Shown piece by piece: positions 45,567-55,900 of a DNA stretch of 64,000 nucleotides. The DNA lies in the NCBI GenBank assembly GCA_001314845.1, contig LJZQ01000012.1, positions 38,529 to 102,528 of the forward strand, written 5' to 3'. How positions within the stretch are numbered: position 1 is the first letter of the stretch; each line of letters opens with the position of its first letter. This DNA comes from Marinobacter excellens HL-55 (GTDB lineage: Bacteria > Pseudomonadota > Gammaproteobacteria > Pseudomonadales > Oleiphilaceae). The notes below the pieces were generated by a model. The model was not told the origin of the DNA and searched no databases. It saw only the letters and a program-made list of their open reading frames with translations. The position numbers and the translations under genes were made by a program.

Positions 45567-47861
45567 TCACGCTTGTTTGCGTTCGGCCTCAGTTTGCCAG
45601 ACTTTGACCTGCACTACCTGCCCGTTGAGTACGGAAGTGCCGGAAACCGGATCAACCTCGGCGTCATCCAGCACATCATTGATGCTTGCGCCGGCATGGG
45701 CAGTCGCAACCGATTGGCCAGTGCCCGGCCGGCTGTGTCCCCAGCCATGGGGTATCGAGACAACGCCGGGCATGATGTCTTCGGTAATTTCGACGGGTAA
45801 CACCACCGAACGGTCGCCGGAGCCGATCTGTGCCTGCTGACCGTCCACAAGGCCACGGTTTGTGGCATCCTGCGGATGCATCATCAGGGTGCAGCGATTC
45901 TTGCCTTTCACCAGGCGCTGACTGTTGTGCATCCATGAGTTGTTGCTGCGTACGTGCCGGCGGCCGATCAGTTGTAATTGGTCGCCCGATGGCTGCTCCA
46001 GCAGGTCTCTCAGACGTTCAACATCCGCCAGGTAGCGGCGCGGTGCAAGCTGGATCTTGCCATCCTGGGTGAACAGCCGGTCTGGCAGGCTGGGTTGTAA
46101 CGAGCCGAGATCAACGCCGCTTGGGTAATCCTTCAAGGCTGACAATGACAGCCCTTTGGGCAAATCCTGCCAGCGCCGGTTCAGCGGGCTGAGTTTGGCC
46201 AAGCTTTTCAGAGGGTGGCGCTTGGGCAGTATGTCCATAACCAGATCCAGCGCTGGCTGAACAAGCTTGCCAGCCTTGCCCAGGCTGGCGCCGTAAGGGC
46301 CGGTGCGCAGCATCATATCCAAAATCGGGTCTGGCCCCAAACGCTTGAAGGCGCGCCAGCCAAGCTCTGCACGCCACGGCAGGCCGCCGCCCTTGCGTTG
46401 TTTTTCCAGGCGGTGGGCCAACTCCAGAAGAATCTGCCAGTCATGACGGGCATCGGGGCCCGGATCGAACAGAGCTTCGCTGTACTTGGCGACGTTGCGA
46501 ACGGCAAACATGCTGAAGATCAGATCGTAATGGCTGCGCTCCAGGGCTGCCGTTGGGGGCAGAATCACGTCGGCATGTCGGGTGGTTTCATTCAGGTAGT
46601 AATCTACCGACACCATGAACTCCAGCCCGCCCAGGGCTTGCTCCAAACGCGGGCCGTTGGGGCTGGAAAGCACCGGGTTACCGGCCACTGAGACAAACGC
46701 ATGGATCTGGCCTTCGCCCGGGGTCAGAATCTCATCCGCCATGGTGCTGGCGGGGTATTCGCCAGCAAACTCTGGCAGCTTTTTCACCCGGCTGTAACGT
46801 TTGCCGAAGTGGCCTTTCTGGCCAGACATCGCGCCGAGCGCAACCAGATCCACCGCCGGTTGAGTGAACAGAACACCCCCCGGGATGTCCAGTTTACCGG
46901 TGAGAATGTTCAGGCAGTAGGCCAGCCAGGTGGTTGTGCCTCCGAACGCCTGGGTACTGGTACCCATGCGCGTATACAGAGCAGCTTTACGGGTGCCGGC
47001 CAGGTCTCGGGCCAGCTGGCGAATTGCTTCGGCAGACAGGCCGGTGTGGCCAGCAACGGATTCGGGCGCAAAGCTCAGGCAGGCCAGGTGCAGCAGGTCG
47101 ATATCTTTGATCAGGCGCTCAGCTGCGCCGGCATTGACCAGTTTCTCGTCAAATAACGTGTACACCATGGCCATCAGCAGTAACGCATCTGTGCCGGGGC
47201 GAACAAAGTGAAAATCGTCCGCCAGCTTGGCCGTTTCAGTGCGGCGGGGGTCGATGACCACCAGTTTGCCGCCCCGCTGTTTGAGAGTTTTTAGCCGCCC
47301 ACGCACATCCGGCACTGTCATAAGGCTGCCATTGGAAGCCATCGGGTTTGCCCCGATGCAAATAAACAGATCGGTATTGTCTATGTCCGGGATCGGGAAC
47401 AGAATCTGGTGCCCGAACATCTCGAAGCTTGCCAGCATGTGCGGCAACTGGTCATTGGAGGTGGCAGAAAACCGGTTCTGAGTGCCGATAGCACGCAGGA
47501 ACGGCATGGTGGTCATCAGGGCGCCGTGATTATGTACATTGGGGTTGCCCAGATACACCCCAACGCTGTTCTTGCCGCGCTTGCTGCGCACTTCATGCAA
47601 GCGCCGGGCGACCAGATTGAACGCCTCATCCCAGGACATTTCCTTCCAGCCATCCGCCGTTTTGCGGACCGGTTTGCGCAGGCGCTCCGGATCTTCATGC
47701 AAATCCTGCAACGCTACCGCTTTGGGGCAGATGTGTCCCTGACTGAGGGGATCCTGCTCGTCCCCTTTGATGGAGGAGATCTTGCCGTTCTGAACCTCAA
47801 TGGCAACGCCACACATGGCTTCGCAGAGGTGGCAGGTGCGGTAGTGTGTGCCGTTTTGCAT
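45567..47861 (-). CDS. Molybdopterin-dependent oxidoreductase with [4Fe-4S] cluster
   Basis: This 764-residue protein of the DMSO-reductase superfamily has an N-terminal iron-sulfur motif, CHLCEAMCGVAIEVQNGKI...HICPKA. Molybdopterin domains follow (ADGWKEMSWDEAF; NPMASNGSLMTVPDVRGRL; LVVIDPRRTETAKLADDFH; PGTDALLLMAMVYTL). The C-terminal guanine-dinucleotide-binding domain has RNNSWMHNSQRLVKG and SIPHGWGHSRPG. It has no twin-arginine signal, so it is likely cytoplasmic. It looks like a formate-dehydrogenase/nitrate-reductase-like enzyme without a dedicated redox partner nearby. The substrate cannot be inferred, and the Mo-ligating residue is not obvious. Only the DUF2489 gene follows it. Confidence 0.85.
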   Translation of the reverse strand: MQNGTHYRTCHLCEAMCGVAIEVQNGKISSIKGDEQDPLSQGHICPKAVALQDLHEDPERLRKPVRKTADGWKEMSWDEAFNLVARRLHEVRSKRGKNSVGVYLGNPNVHNHGALMTTMPFLRAIGTQNRFSATSNDQLPHMLASFEMFGHQILFPIPDIDNTDLFICIGANPMASNGSLMTVPDVRGRLKTLKQRGGKLVVIDPRRTETAKLADDFHFVRPGTDALLLMAMVYTLFDEKLVNAGAAERLIKDIDLLHLACLSFAPESVAGHTGLSAEAIRQLARDLAGTRKAALYTRMGTSTQAFGGTTTWLAYCLNILTGKLDIPGGVLFTQPAVDLVALGAMSGQKGHFGKRYSRVKKLPEFAGEYPASTMADEILTPGEGQIHAFVSVAGNPVLSSPNGPRLEQALGGLEFMVSVDYYLNETTRHADVILPPTAALERSHYDLIFSMFAVRNVAKYSEALFDPGPDARHDWQILLELAHRLEKQRKGGGLPWRAELGWRAFKRLGPDPILDMMLRTGPYGASLGKAGKLVQPALDLVMDILPKRHPLKSLAKLSPLNRRWQDLPKGLSLSALKDYPSGVDLGSLQPSLPDRLFTQDGKIQLAPRRYLADVERLRDLLEQPSGDQLQLIGRRHVRSNNSWMHNSQRLVKGKNRCTLMMHPQDATNRGLVDGQQAQIGSGDRSVVLPVEITEDIMPGVVSIPHGWGHSRPGTGQSVATAHAGASINDVLDDAEVDPVSGTSVLNGQVVQVKVWQTEAERKQA

Positions 47862-47956
47862 GAGACTATCCCGGGATTGTTGTTTTAGGTTTTAAGTTGC
47901 AACCAGATTATCAGGAAACGGCTGTGAGGCCAAAGAATAGGGTGAGTGCTGGACAG

Positions 47957-47985
47957 AAAACGGTCATGCTGGCTCAGCATGACCG
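47957..47985 (-). terminator. Rho-independent terminator after the second lipoprotein gene
   Basis: CGGTCATGCTG pairs with CAGCATGACCG (47961-47971 with 47975-47985), followed on the minus strand by TTTT. It lies 37 bases after the stop at 48022 and ends the downstream porin-lipoprotein operon. Confidence 0.8.
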
Positions 47986-48021
47986 TGGTCACTTGTTGAA
48001 AAAGGGCTGGACTAGAGCCCG

Positions 48022-51000
48022 TTAAGGTTCAAGGCGATGAGTTTCTGGCACCTGCTTTATCGGGAAAGAGATAAAGTTAAGGTTTACGCCACCCTCTGGA
48101 ATTTGGAGCGGGATTATAACTGGGCCTTCGGCAACAGCCGGTTCATCGCAGTTTGGATCGATGAAGCATGCAAGTGAACTGACTATGTTGCCAGCGCCGG
48201 CACCTAGACCGTTGATTATGTCAACCAGATCACCAAGCAAAGGCAAGTCGCTGAGAAGTGGAATCCTTAAATCTACGTTGACGTCCAGATCTACAGCTTT
48301 CTGCGAAATCAGGGATACTTGCATGCGACCATCATCAAAAAATGTGATCGGTCCTTCGAGATGCAGTTCAATGTCTTTGCTGTAAAGATCATGGTTAAGT
48401 AACTGAGCTGCCGGCAGGCTTAAATTGGGAGCATCAAGGGTCAATGGTGCAACCGTTCTGAAGCGCGGTTCGCCATTCTCGTCTTCAAAGATCTGTCCTT
48501 TTAGAAAGCCAAAAGGATTGTCTTCTGAGGGCTCTATGTATTTCATTCGCAAAATGGTTGTACCAGTCGCCTGCTCACCCAGCGCTGCCAGGAACACGCT
48601 GGCGCTGGTGGCTGCCAGTTGAGTCGGGTATAGGATGACATCCACTTCAGGACCGGTTGCCGGCTCTGGCGTCACGGGTCCAACAACGTCGGTGTTCAGA
48701 GCAAACGTTTGATAAATAAATTTGTTTTCCGGGCATGTTGTTCCTGGTGTGCAGCCAACATTGGCGGGTACCGGGGCTCCGAGTACTGACGCACTGCTAC
48801 CTCTCACCAAGAGTTTGGCAGAGTTGGCAGAGGGTGCGAATTCAGAGCTATCGCCTGGGACTAGCTCATGATTGAATGGCTCCAGGCAATCTGTGCCAGC
48901 CAGCGTATCGCAATCAACCACATAGTTGGAGTTGGTGTCTCTAACTGGAAGATTGCGGAGTGGAGTGTAAACCGAGGCAGTTGGTTCTGTACCGCGGAAA
49001 ACAATGTCCAGATTCGGACCGCCGACGGAGGAAGGGTCAACCAGCAAATCTGCTTTGAGAGGCATACCAAGCTCAGAGCAGATTGCCTCCGTTCCTTCGC
49101 AAGGGCCGTCGCGGCTCACCAACTGGTAACGATAAAACGAACCTTCTTCCCACGGCCTATCGGGGAAGAAACGGATTCGTTGATTGCTGAATTCGAGGCG
49201 ACCACTCACTTCTTCGGTAGGCTCTCCGGTTTCACTCAGTTTGTGAACCTTAAAGGTTTCTCCGAGACGTACAGTGTTCGGGTCCATAGATTGGGAGAAA
49301 ACTACTACGATTGGACGATCTGCCGGCATGGGTGAGATGGGTAATGCTTGGCCGAGTGGACCGTCTGGTGCGGCATCGAGACACTGACCATGTGTGCCTT
49401 GTTGAATGTTCAAACCCTCTGTCACGCAGGGATAGCCAGGATAGGTCGTTAGAGGTATCGGAGAAACTACAGGGACGTCAGAACCACCGAGGTCAGGGAG
49501 CTCGAAGTTGAGTGCCAGTGACGAACTTCCATTGCCCGCGAGGTCCGTCAGGTCAGAGGCCACCAGAACGGTGTAGGGTACGCCATGTTCAAGACCTCCG
49601 AGCGGATTGACGGACACAGTTGTCCCATCGGCTTGTATACGAGACTCGACAATCTCACCATTGTTCTTGAGTAAAACTACGCCTGATTCAACCGTGCTTG
49701 GAAGCAGCGGTTCATCAAAGTTCAGAATGACCGGATCCCCGGGGCGCTGCAACTGATCTCTGTTACCTGGAAATGTTTGATCATCGCCCGGTAGCCAGCT
49801 AACCAAGATTGGGCCGGAATTATCGAAGAGCCTGGTTTCAATTGCCTGCAACTGGGAATTTACGGATGTATCAGCTTGAATCTGGAAAGCGATGGTTGAG
49901 TTTGTAATTTCTTGGCCAAGAAGATTGGGTTCAACGATCCCTATCGCGTCTATGGTTAAAATGCCATTTTCTACCAATGCAATGCCAACTAACTCTACGT
50001 GAAGCAAATCCTGGGATAGAGAAGCATTGGGCTGTGCCGCCTCGGTATTCATTGCCACATCCATAAACAAACGGACGTGACGCGGTGCATTTTGATCTCG
50101 GGTGTACGGATTGGGCAGTAGATATCCCGTCGCATCAGATGCCATTACAACGTTAATGTTGCCGGTCTGCTGAAGCTCATTAGTTTGCTGGTCGATAATC
50201 CCTACGGTGCCATTCACCCGAACGGGCAATGAATTGCCGGTCAGACGACTCCCGCGAGGTATCCTGAGTGGTAGTGCTTCATCAGCACCGAAACTTGGGG
50301 CAAAAGCCAGCTCAGTGAACAATCCACTGAGGGATGTAGACTGGTCCGTAACTCCTTGGAGCACTGAGTTCAGAATAACTCCGTTGATTGCTTGGCCGTT
50401 GAGTTTTGATGTCGTGTTGCCATCGAGTTGACCCGGGTCAGTTGCATTCTGAAACTGTACTGCGGTGGGTTCCGAGGCGCGCGCAGTAAATGACTCCTGC
50501 ACGGAAAGCCGATCCCCCGATATTGAAGGTAGATTCGAAATTGAAAGAGTGTACCTTCCACCCGGCATCAATTTGTCTTCTGGGGTCCCGCAAGTGGCAG
50601 GATTGCCCGTCGTGCAGGGATCTACCGTAATCCGGCGGTCTTTAACGAGAACTTCTGAAGATACAACATTATTATTGGCATCCAGAAGCCTGATCTGGCC
50701 TCCTAGGTCTTGCCAATATGGATCGATGGACTGCGTAAGTTCCAATCGAAACGCAGATAAGTCAGAGGGCCCAAAAGGCGTATTTGCTTTGGGTATGATA
50801 CTCGCAATTTCGAACGTCTGTGCTGTCGAATCGAGTTCTTTTAGTCCCGAAAAGCCCCCTCGCGTTGTAAACTGGATCCCTGGCTGTGTGTTCGCAGTGC
50901 TAGTTGGATTTGCAATTAAACGCCCATCCGCCGTCTCCAAAGGAGACGAAAAGGTGACATCGTATTTTGTACCCAAACTGAGGTCTTCAGTTGGTTCTAA

Positions 51001-51306
51001 TACAACGCTACGGCCGCCATCCACGGCGCGAGCATTGAATTCAGTTTGGCCCTCCGGGCCAGACAGGACAACACTTGAATTGACAGAGTTGATATTAACT
51101 GGCGTGTTGAAGCGTAGGATAAGGTCAGAAATCGGACTGACATTTCGTTGCCCGTCGGCTGGATAGGAGTAAACCAGAGTGGCGGGACCGGTGATCGGTT
51201 CTCCGCTCTGGGGGTCAACCGGTGTAATGAGTGTTTGGCGGTCTCCGTCGCCTCCACAGCCGGCGATCGCAAAGATGAGAACGAACGGTATGATGTTTTT
51301 GTTCAT
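48022..51306 (-). CDS. AupB-like lipoprotein with Ig-like (Big_5/SbsA) domains, copy 2
   Basis: This 1094-residue predicted lipoprotein has lipobox IAGC at about residue 17. Several Ig-like modules of the SbsA/Big_5 type follow (VYSYPADGQRNVSPISDLILRFNTPVN; LVSWLPGDDQTFPGNRD...PVILNFDEPLLPSTVESGVVLL). The C-terminal region has GPITFFDDGRMQVSLISQ. It pairs with the porin gene just upstream (14 bases apart), like the reported AupA/AupB alkane-uptake pair of Marinobacter, in which AupB faces the periplasm. It is a paralogue of the protein at 53000-56134: both have YPGYPCVTEGLN or IPGFPCTKTGIN and the same closing motif. AAAGGAGA fixes the ATG at 51306. A surface adhesin is an alternative reading. 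Confidence 0.75.
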   Translation of the reverse strand: MNKNIIPFVLIFAIAGCGGDGDRQTLITPVDPQSGEPITGPATLVYSYPADGQRNVSPISDLILRFNTPVNINSVNSSVVLSGPEGQTEFNARAVDGGRSVVLEPTEDLSLGTKYDVTFSSPLETADGRLIANPTSTANTQPGIQFTTRGGFSGLKELDSTAQTFEIASIIPKANTPFGPSDLSAFRLELTQSIDPYWQDLGGQIRLLDANNNVVSSEVLVKDRRITVDPCTTGNPATCGTPEDKLMPGGRYTLSISNLPSISGDRLSVQESFTARASEPTAVQFQNATDPGQLDGNTTSKLNGQAINGVILNSVLQGVTDQSTSLSGLFTELAFAPSFGADEALPLRIPRGSRLTGNSLPVRVNGTVGIIDQQTNELQQTGNINVVMASDATGYLLPNPYTRDQNAPRHVRLFMDVAMNTEAAQPNASLSQDLLHVELVGIALVENGILTIDAIGIVEPNLLGQEITNSTIAFQIQADTSVNSQLQAIETRLFDNSGPILVSWLPGDDQTFPGNRDQLQRPGDPVILNFDEPLLPSTVESGVVLLKNNGEIVESRIQADGTTVSVNPLGGLEHGVPYTVLVASDLTDLAGNGSSSLALNFELPDLGGSDVPVVSPIPLTTYPGYPCVTEGLNIQQGTHGQCLDAAPDGPLGQALPISPMPADRPIVVVFSQSMDPNTVRLGETFKVHKLSETGEPTEEVSGRLEFSNQRIRFFPDRPWEEGSFYRYQLVSRDGPCEGTEAICSELGMPLKADLLVDPSSVGGPNLDIVFRGTEPTASVYTPLRNLPVRDTNSNYVVDCDTLAGTDCLEPFNHELVPGDSSEFAPSANSAKLLVRGSSASVLGAPVPANVGCTPGTTCPENKFIYQTFALNTDVVGPVTPEPATGPEVDVILYPTQLAATSASVFLAALGEQATGTTILRMKYIEPSEDNPFGFLKGQIFEDENGEPRFRTVAPLTLDAPNLSLPAAQLLNHDLYSKDIELHLEGPITFFDDGRMQVSLISQKAVDLDVNVDLRIPLLSDLPLLGDLVDIINGLGAGAGNIVSSLACFIDPNCDEPAVAEGPVIIPLQIPEGGVNLNFISFPIKQVPETHRLEP

Positions 51307-51319
51307 GGTACCGTCTCCT

Positions 51320-52666
51320 TTAAAATTTAAGAGTGAGGGAGGCACTGAATACATGTACGTCACCATCTGCGGTTACCGGTACATCTGTTGTGTTGCCTGA
51401 TGTGTCCTCCGATACAATCGTGAAGTCGCGTTCAAGTAAGCGTTGGTATTGGTACCCTAGGTCAAGTCTGACTGGGTAGGCGAGAATCCGAGTGCGGTTG
51501 TAAATAGCAGTCAGACCCAAACCAAAGACAGCCCGGTTTGTATCGAAGTAATTCAAGTCCGGATTACGATCACTGTTCAGTGGCGACTCTTCGTAGGCCA
51601 AGCCGCTGGTAACCAGAAAACTTTTGCTAAGTTGATACTCAACGCCGATCCGGGGAATCAGGATGTCATCAAACTTGATTCTTTGGCTCGGTGGGAGCTC
51701 TGCCTGATCTTTTATGGAATCACCCTTGAACTCGTCTTCCAGCTCAGACCACCTTTGCTGTTCTATGGATCCCGCCACGCGCCACCCATCGCCTTTGTAC
51801 TGCAAACCCATTGAAAAGGTCTCGGGTTGAAACGAGTCTATGGTCGCGACTGCGAGTGTTAAGCCCGGATCAGGTATTGTCTGATTAACAATCACGTTAG
51901 AGTCAACAGACGTAGATGCAGCGGATTTAGTGCGATAGGCCAGAGCCAGTTCCCAACCGTCAAGCGCACAGCTGTCAGTACAAAAAAACTTGGACGGGGT
52001 AATTGTTGTTCCTAAGATAGCTTTCAGGGATGGCTCGGCATTTACAGAGAGTTTCTCTTTCGAAGTTTCTCCGCCGAGCGTGGATACTGCTTGCAGGTTA
52101 GCTACAGCCTCCAGTGTCACCCTGGCGGATGCGCCCACGGCCAGGCCATCAATAACCTCAGTCGCACCACCGACATTCAGGAAAAGTGGCTCTCTACCGA
52201 ATTGTAAAAATTGCCCTTCGTTAGAGGTTTCAGAGCGGAAAGCCAGCATTTCTTTGCCGTACTTCTCCACTCCAAGCATTAACCCAAGATAAATGGGGCG
52301 TTTTGCCCTTGTCAGAGAGCTCAAGTTGGTTTTGAATCCAAGCAAGACATGTTGTGAGGGAGAATCAGCTAGAATGTCTCCATTAGCGTCAGGTCTAGCA
52401 GCTCGGAGTTCTTGCTCAGAGTGGAGAATGCCGGCTGTCATTTCACCCCTTTCATCGGCCGTGAGGTATGAAGGGTTATAGTATGTGGCAGAAGCTTGTT
52501 CGTTAAACATTGAGAGGCTCTGAGCCGAGGCAATGTCCGTGGGTAAGAGTCCATAGCTGGTAGCCAGGTTGCCCATGCTGGCATGGGCAGTCGCCGATAA
52601 GCCGGCAGTTGTGGTTGCAAGCGCAAAAGATACTGCCCGCAAGGCGATGCGGTTAGAATTGATCAT
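51320..52666 (-). CDS. AupA-like outer-membrane lipid porin (FadL family), copy 2
   Basis: This 448-residue beta-barrel has a signal peptide (AVSFALATTTAGLSATAHA). The mature start, SMGNLATSYGLLPTDIASAQSLSMFNEQASATYYNPSYL, is a FadL-type hatch. The protein ends TLKF with a terminal phenylalanine. It is shorter than, and clearly apart from, the classical FadL at 24871. It matches its neighbour at 56146 along the whole length (for example GVEKYGKEMLAF, FLQ[FY]GREPLFLN[VI]GGAT, DFDDIL-like FDDILIPRIG). It likely carries alkanes or other lipids across the outer membrane. TAGGAG precedes the ATG. The lipoprotein gene follows at 14 bases. Confidence 0.8.
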   Translation of the reverse strand: MINSNRIALRAVSFALATTTAGLSATAHASMGNLATSYGLLPTDIASAQSLSMFNEQASATYYNPSYLTADERGEMTAGILHSEQELRAARPDANGDILADSPSQHVLLGFKTNLSSLTRAKRPIYLGLMLGVEKYGKEMLAFRSETSNEGQFLQFGREPLFLNVGGATEVIDGLAVGASARVTLEAVANLQAVSTLGGETSKEKLSVNAEPSLKAILGTTITPSKFFCTDSCALDGWELALAYRTKSAASTSVDSNVIVNQTIPDPGLTLAVATIDSFQPETFSMGLQYKGDGWRVAGSIEQQRWSELEDEFKGDSIKDQAELPPSQRIKFDDILIPRIGVEYQLSKSFLVTSGLAYEESPLNSDRNPDLNYFDTNRAVFGLGLTAIYNRTRILAYPVRLDLGYQYQRLLERDFTIVSEDTSGNTTDVPVTADGDVHVFSASLTLKF

Positions 52667-52714
52667 CTGTAAAGCTCCTATTATTTTTGTCGTTTAGGTG
52701 TTCGAGTTTCAGTG

Positions 52715-52811
52715 ATTATATTATCAGTAATTGTCGTAGTTACATATTTATGCTGGATGTTATCCCGCTTGTCTTTTTGGGACGTTGGCCTGGATGACGC
52801 AAAATTGCGTC
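52715..52811 (-). promoter_or_regulatory. Promoter region with palindrome upstream of porin copy 2
   Basis: A perfect -10 hexamer TATAAT reads on the minus strand at 52720-52715, 49 bases before the start codon, without a good -35. Further upstream, GACGCAA-AA-TTGCGTC (52796-52811) is a perfect 7-bp inverted repeat about 75 bp from the -10, a plausible regulator site. It is absent upstream of porin copy 1. Together with the terminator at 52921 it accounts for the 333-base gap 52667-52999; the remainder is AT-rich without further signals. Confidence 0.45.
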
Positions 52812-52920
52812 GAATTGAACACCTAACTTCCCTCCTATTTCGATGCACAAATATGGAAATTAGTGCAGAGTAATTCAGGTCAGGATGCTTGGGGTTGTGG
52901 GTAAACGCTACGGGGTGTAC

Positions 52921-52946
52921 AAAAAAAGGCCAGCGATCGACTGGCC
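52921..52946 (-). terminator. Rho-independent terminator after the first lipoprotein gene
   Basis: GGCCAG pairs with CTGGCC (52928-52933 with 52941-52946, loop CGATCGA), and seven T residues follow on the minus strand. It ends the upstream module, 54 bases after its stop, so the two porin-lipoprotein modules are separate transcription units. Confidence 0.85.
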
Positions 52947-52999
52947 ATAACGAAGATTTGGTGCAGTTGGGAGGCCCGGTTGTCCGGGCCGGCTTGGAC

Positions 53000-55900
53000 T
53001 TAGTTCTGGGTATAAGGAGACAGGTAGTTCAGGTTCAGTTTGCCCGGCGGGATTTCAAGGTGAATCCGGCTGTTGGCGTCCACGGCGACGTTTGCAATGC
53101 CACCGCATATGGAAGTGAATGGCCATATTCCACAAAGGCCACCAGTGTTCTGGCCGGAAATCTCGATCGTTCCGCGCACGTCCACGTTAATGGGCACGGC
53201 CTCGATATTACTCAACGAAATCTGCATCCGGCCATCATCTAGGAAGGTTATGGGTCCCCGCATGCGTAAATTGTTGATTTCGTAGCTACGCAGGTTGTGA
53301 CTCAGATTTGCTGGACCGATGCTCGGATTCAGGTATGGAGCATCCAGATAGACATTCAGTACGGTCTCGAAAGTCAGTTGACCGTTCTCATCGTTGAAGA
53401 TGAAACCCTTCGGCGGAATCCTTCCGACTTCGCTGTCGTCATCGTAGCGGATGCGCATCAGCATGGGACCGGTGGGAATTTCTTCGTTCGGGCTGAGGTC
53501 GACACTCAGAATGAAGTCCGGAAAGGCATCAATGAAGCTGGTGTCGATTCGGACCCATACGCTGCTGGAGGTCGTGGCCAGTAAGGAAGGGTAGATATCG
53601 ACCGGGACTTGGGGGCCGTTGTCGTTGTTCAGAGGGTTGCCGTACACTAGGGTGTCCAGCATTGCGGTAAGGTAGATCGATTGATCTCGGTCGCAGTCCA
53701 CTCCGACGGCGCAACCAATGTTCGCATTCTCGACAACGGTCGAGCTGTTTAGCGGTGAAACACCATTGGCTTTCAGTCCCGCAGAGTTCGGTAGTGTTTC
53801 ATCGGCGGTTGCACCTTGCTCTATATCTTTCTGGAAGGTCAGATCAGAATTGGCATCTGCGGTTGGCAAATTGCGCAAAGGAAGGCTGACTGTCTGAGGA
53901 CTCCCGGCTACCGCCACAAAGTGGTTAACTAGTGCTTCGCCGCCAAAGGTGCGGTTGTTTCGGTTGCGAGTGCCCTGTGTTAACAGTTCGGTCTGCAGCG
54001 GTAGACCAAGGTTAGGATTAATATCATTAATCGCTGAGCGAATAGCCTCACTACTGTTTAAAGTATACCGATATTGAGTGTTCGGTTCCCAGCCAACAAC
54101 GGGTGTGATGACAAGGCTGCGGGGCTCGCGCCTGATATCATAATCGCCAGCAGGTACTGGTTGCCATAGGCCATTCTGAAGCATTTCGACAGAGAAGTTG
54201 ACGCCCGGTATCAGGGTTTCTGGATGGATGTTTTGTGAGAAACGGACCACCAATGGCTTATGACTTGCGTATTCGGGAATTGGCAGAAGGTCGTCCGTTG
54301 TTTTGCCACCAGCACAGCGGCCCTGGTGACCTTGACTGAGGTTGATGCCGGTTTTCGTACATGGGAAGCCGGGAATGGTTGCGAGCACCAGCGGAGATTG
54401 ATCCTCCGGTGTGCCCGGCAGTGTGGGTGCGAGGTTAAAGTTCAGAGTAGTAGAGCCAAGGCTGAGCCCAGATGTGTCCTTGATGTTCTCCAAAGTCAAG
54501 TTGTACTCGATGCCATGAGCAAGCGCTTCTTCGGGACGGACAACCAGCACAGACCCGTTCAGAGAGCGCTCTGTGTTAAGCTCGTTACCGCCTCCAAATA
54601 GTTTAACGGTGTCCCGATTAACGGTGCCTGGTAGCAGAGGCTCTGAGAAGTAGATGATCAGCGGGTCGCCGGGGCGTAATGTATCGGCCGCCTCTTCGCC
54701 CGGCACCCAGCTTTTAATGAACGGTGCCTGAGTATCGGCAAAATTTCCGGCTGCCGGTGCATCGTCCGGATTCCGGTAGCCCTCAAGGCGGAAAGAAATC
54801 AGCCCGGACGCCACATCCACGCCCATGACGTCTGGCTCGATCACTCCAACGGCCTCGATGGTCAGGGTGCCTTCCTCCACGATGGCCGTGCCAACCAGGT
54901 GTACATGCAGCAACTCCTGAGCAAGCGCAGCATTGGCAATGGTGTCGCCGGTATTGAGCGCCATGTCGATAAAGAGCTCAATCATCCGTGGCGCGTTCTC
55001 ATCATCGGTGTAGGAGTTCGCCATCAGAAAACCATTGGCATCTGACAGGAAGCGCACTTTTATTGCCTCCGATGAAAAGCCTGCAGGAAGCGCGCCCGCC
55101 ACGTTGACATCGACATTGGAGCCGGTCATCAGAGTGCCCCGGTCAATCCTCAATGGCACGCTCTGTTTGTTGGCGTCAAACCGCGGTATGTAGCCCAACT
55201 CTGCAAAGACGGTTCCCTGCGCTCGGGTACTGTTGTCCTGTCCCAAAAGCACCGAACGCAGGCCTACGGAATTAAAACCTTCGCCGGAAAGTGACAGATC
55301 GCCCAGAGTCGTTGTGGCCGTTTGCGGCATCCGCTCCCGCTCACCTTTGGGGGAACGGGAATCGAGAGGTCGGATAGTCAGCAGGGAGTCATCCGACAGG
55401 TTCAATGGCGCCTGGGCCAGCATGCTCCGAATGTCGTCGCTGAGGTGAAGAGAATAGGTTTGGTTTGGGTCCAGGTCTGACTCAGGGTCAATGGTGACCC
55501 GGTGGCCACTGACATACAGCTCTGCGGCAACGGGTTCGTCCTGACTATCCAGCAGGGCAATAGTGTCCCCGTAACGGAGGGTTTGCTCATCCACCGGTTC
55601 GGTAAACTGAATCCTCAGGACCGAGAGATCTGCAGCGGGATAGCGGTCGTCGCCCGAGGGAATAACCCGCGCCAGATCAAAGCCCGTGCCTTCGGCGCGG
55701 TTCAATAACGGGCCACTGGTAGCGGGCGCCGTGGTAAATTCAATGCCGCCATTCGGGAGCGTGACCAGGTCACTACCAGCCTTTAGGCCATTGGTTATCA
55801 GGGTATAACGGGTGCCGGGTAACAGTGCTTGTGCCGGCCGAAGGGCTACCCCCCGGTTCTCTGCGGTCATTTTCGCGTCCGTCAGAGTTACAGTGTCGCC

